A DNA stretch of 6,128 nt from Clostridia bacterium. Lineage in GTDB: Bacteria > Bacillota > Clostridia > Oscillospirales > Acutalibacteraceae. The translations under genes and the position numbers were made by a program. Of the stretch, positions 5,393-6,128 are shown piece by piece (within the stretch, counting starts at the first letter, position 1; the number at the start of each line of letters is the position of its first letter). The notes below the pieces were generated by a model that was given only the letters and a program-made list of their open reading frames with translations, made no database searches and was not told the origin of the DNA. Location: positions 1-6,128 of the forward strand of contig JAGACE010000037.1 in NCBI GenBank assembly GCA_017614275.1. The letters run 5' to 3'.

Positions 5393-6128
5393 CGTCCGAG
5401 ACCTCCGTGATGTCGTCCAGGTCCGTGATGTCGAGTTCCGCGTTGGAGATGTAATCCATCTCGTCGGAGAAACTCGAATAATCGCCGAATTCACCGGAAT
5501 AGCGGGATTTCTTCATGATGTGGATCTCGTCCGGCTTGATGAGGATGCCGATGGTCTCCCCTTCCGCGGAATAGTCCGTAGTCTGGATCATCCATTTGAA
5601 ATCGTTGATATCCACGATGATCTCGTAGTGGAGGCCCTTGAACGTGACCGAGGTGATGACGCCGGTCAGCATGCCGTCCTCCGGCGCGCAGATGTCCACG
5701 TCCTCGGGACGGATGACCACGTCGACGGGTTCGTTGAGGCCGAAGCCCTTGTCCACGCAGTCGAAGTCGTGGCCGGAGAACCGCACCCGGCAGTCTGACA
5801 GCATGATGCCGTCGAGGATGTTGGACTCGCCGATGAAGTCCGCCACGAACGCGTTGGCGGGCTCGTTGTAGATGTCCTCCGGGGTGCCGATGTGCTGGAT
5901 CTCGCCCTTGTCCATGACGATGACCTTGTCGGACATGGACAGCGCCTCTTCCTGGTCGTGGGTAACATAGATGAAGGTGATGCCCAGCCGCTGCTGGATG
6001 TTCTTCAGTTCGACCTGCATGTCCTTGCGGAGCTTCAGGTCCAGAGCGCCCAGGGGCTCATCGAGCAGGAGGACCTCCGGATCCACGGCCAGCGCGCGGG
6101 CGATGGCAACGCGCTGCTGCTGTCCGCC
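5385..6128 (-). CDS. potA: Polyamine ABC transporter ATPase PotA, C-terminal part
   Basis: The visible 247 residues are in frame from the window edge; the N-terminal Walker A, Q-loop and start lie outside, roughly 130 residues missing. The first residues [13 protein letters not shown] are the end of the ABC signature (LSGGQ). Walker B with the catalytic Glu is LLLDEP (20-25), the D-loop GALD follows, and the switch His is in YVTHDQEEA (54-62). From about residue 105 comes a TOBE-like regulatory domain with VIRPEDVDI (138-146), typical of PotA/MalK-type ATPases. It powers import by ATP hydrolysis on the cytoplasmic face of PotB/PotC. The last 26 residues (222-247) hold 12 Asp/Glu and no Lys/Arg, a tail I do not know from E. 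coli PotA. The nearest internal start (GTG at 6086) is not a true start, since it falls between signature and Walker B. Being first among the visible pot genes, it probably has the operon promoter beyond the window. Confidence 0.95.
   Translation of the reverse strand, partial: GGQQQRVAIARALAVDPEVLLLDEPLGALDLKLRKDMQVELKNIQQRLGITFIYVTHDQEEALSMSDKVIVMDKGEIQHIGTPEDIYNEPANAFVADFIGESNILDGIMLSDCRVRFSGHDFDCVDKGFGLNEPVDVVIRPEDVDICAPEDGMLTGVITSVTFKGLHYEIIVDINDFKWMIQTTDYSAEGETIGILIKPDEIHIMKKSRYSGEFGDYSSFSDEMDYISNAELDITDLDDITEVSDDE

Noticed and set aside
5393..5494. N-terminal extension of PotB from an upstream ATG
   Set aside because: The extra residues are read out of frame over the end of potA and are low-complexity; the ATG at 5392 has a well-placed ribosome binding site.

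Overview
The window looks like an ordinary chromosomal stretch of a GC-rich, low-redundancy Gram-positive bacterium. The best guess is a gut-type member of the Clostridia (Oscillospiraceae/Ruminococcaceae-like). This rests on strong AGGAGG-type ribosome binding sites, consensus sigma-A promoters, a genome-encoded CCA on the tRNA, a VanS/PhoR-style kinase and the style of the pot genes. It is an inference, not a species call. Every gene I can support lies on the minus strand, so transcription runs from high to low coordinates.

Right half (6128 to 2509): a potA-potB-potC-potD operon for an ABC importer of spermidine/putrescine. potA is cut by the window edge and lacks its N-terminal part. The four genes overlap by 8, 4 and 4 bp, so translation is probably coupled. 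PotA is the ATPase, PotB and PotC are the two membrane permeases, and PotD is the external binding protein. PotD has a Sec signal peptide and also a C-terminal membrane helix. PotA ends in a strongly acidic tail.

Centre (2508 to 2080): a consensus promoter (TTGACA, 17 bp, TATAAT) starts 16 nt after the potD stop codon and drives a single tRNA-Leu(GAG) gene, which is followed by a 13-bp intrinsic terminator. Beyond the terminator lies the most unusual part of the window, a gene-free stretch of roughly 190 bp built around copies of the tRNA 3' end. One inverted copy matches the tRNA over 17 nt and one direct copy matches it over 15 nt. Together the two copies form a 14-bp perfect inverted repeat that closes a 125-bp segment holding three further hairpins. 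A remnant resembling one arm of the terminator lies beyond the direct copy. This could be a small tRNA-derived mobile element, a relic of tRNA-targeted integration, or a structured RNA.

Left half (2079 to 1): an OmpR/PhoB-family response regulator with its own extended -10 promoter, overlapping by 8 bp with a membrane histidine kinase. After an 80-bp gap comes the start of another gene whose visible 75 residues look like the N-terminus of an alpha/beta hydrolase. Upstream of that gene sits an 11-bp tandem repeat (10 of 11 bases identical). Its period is typical of OmpR/PhoB-family binding sites, so the neighbouring regulator is the obvious candidate to bind it.

Most genes are standard. The tRNA-derived element, the 11-bp tandem repeat and the membrane-anchored PotD are the items worth following up.
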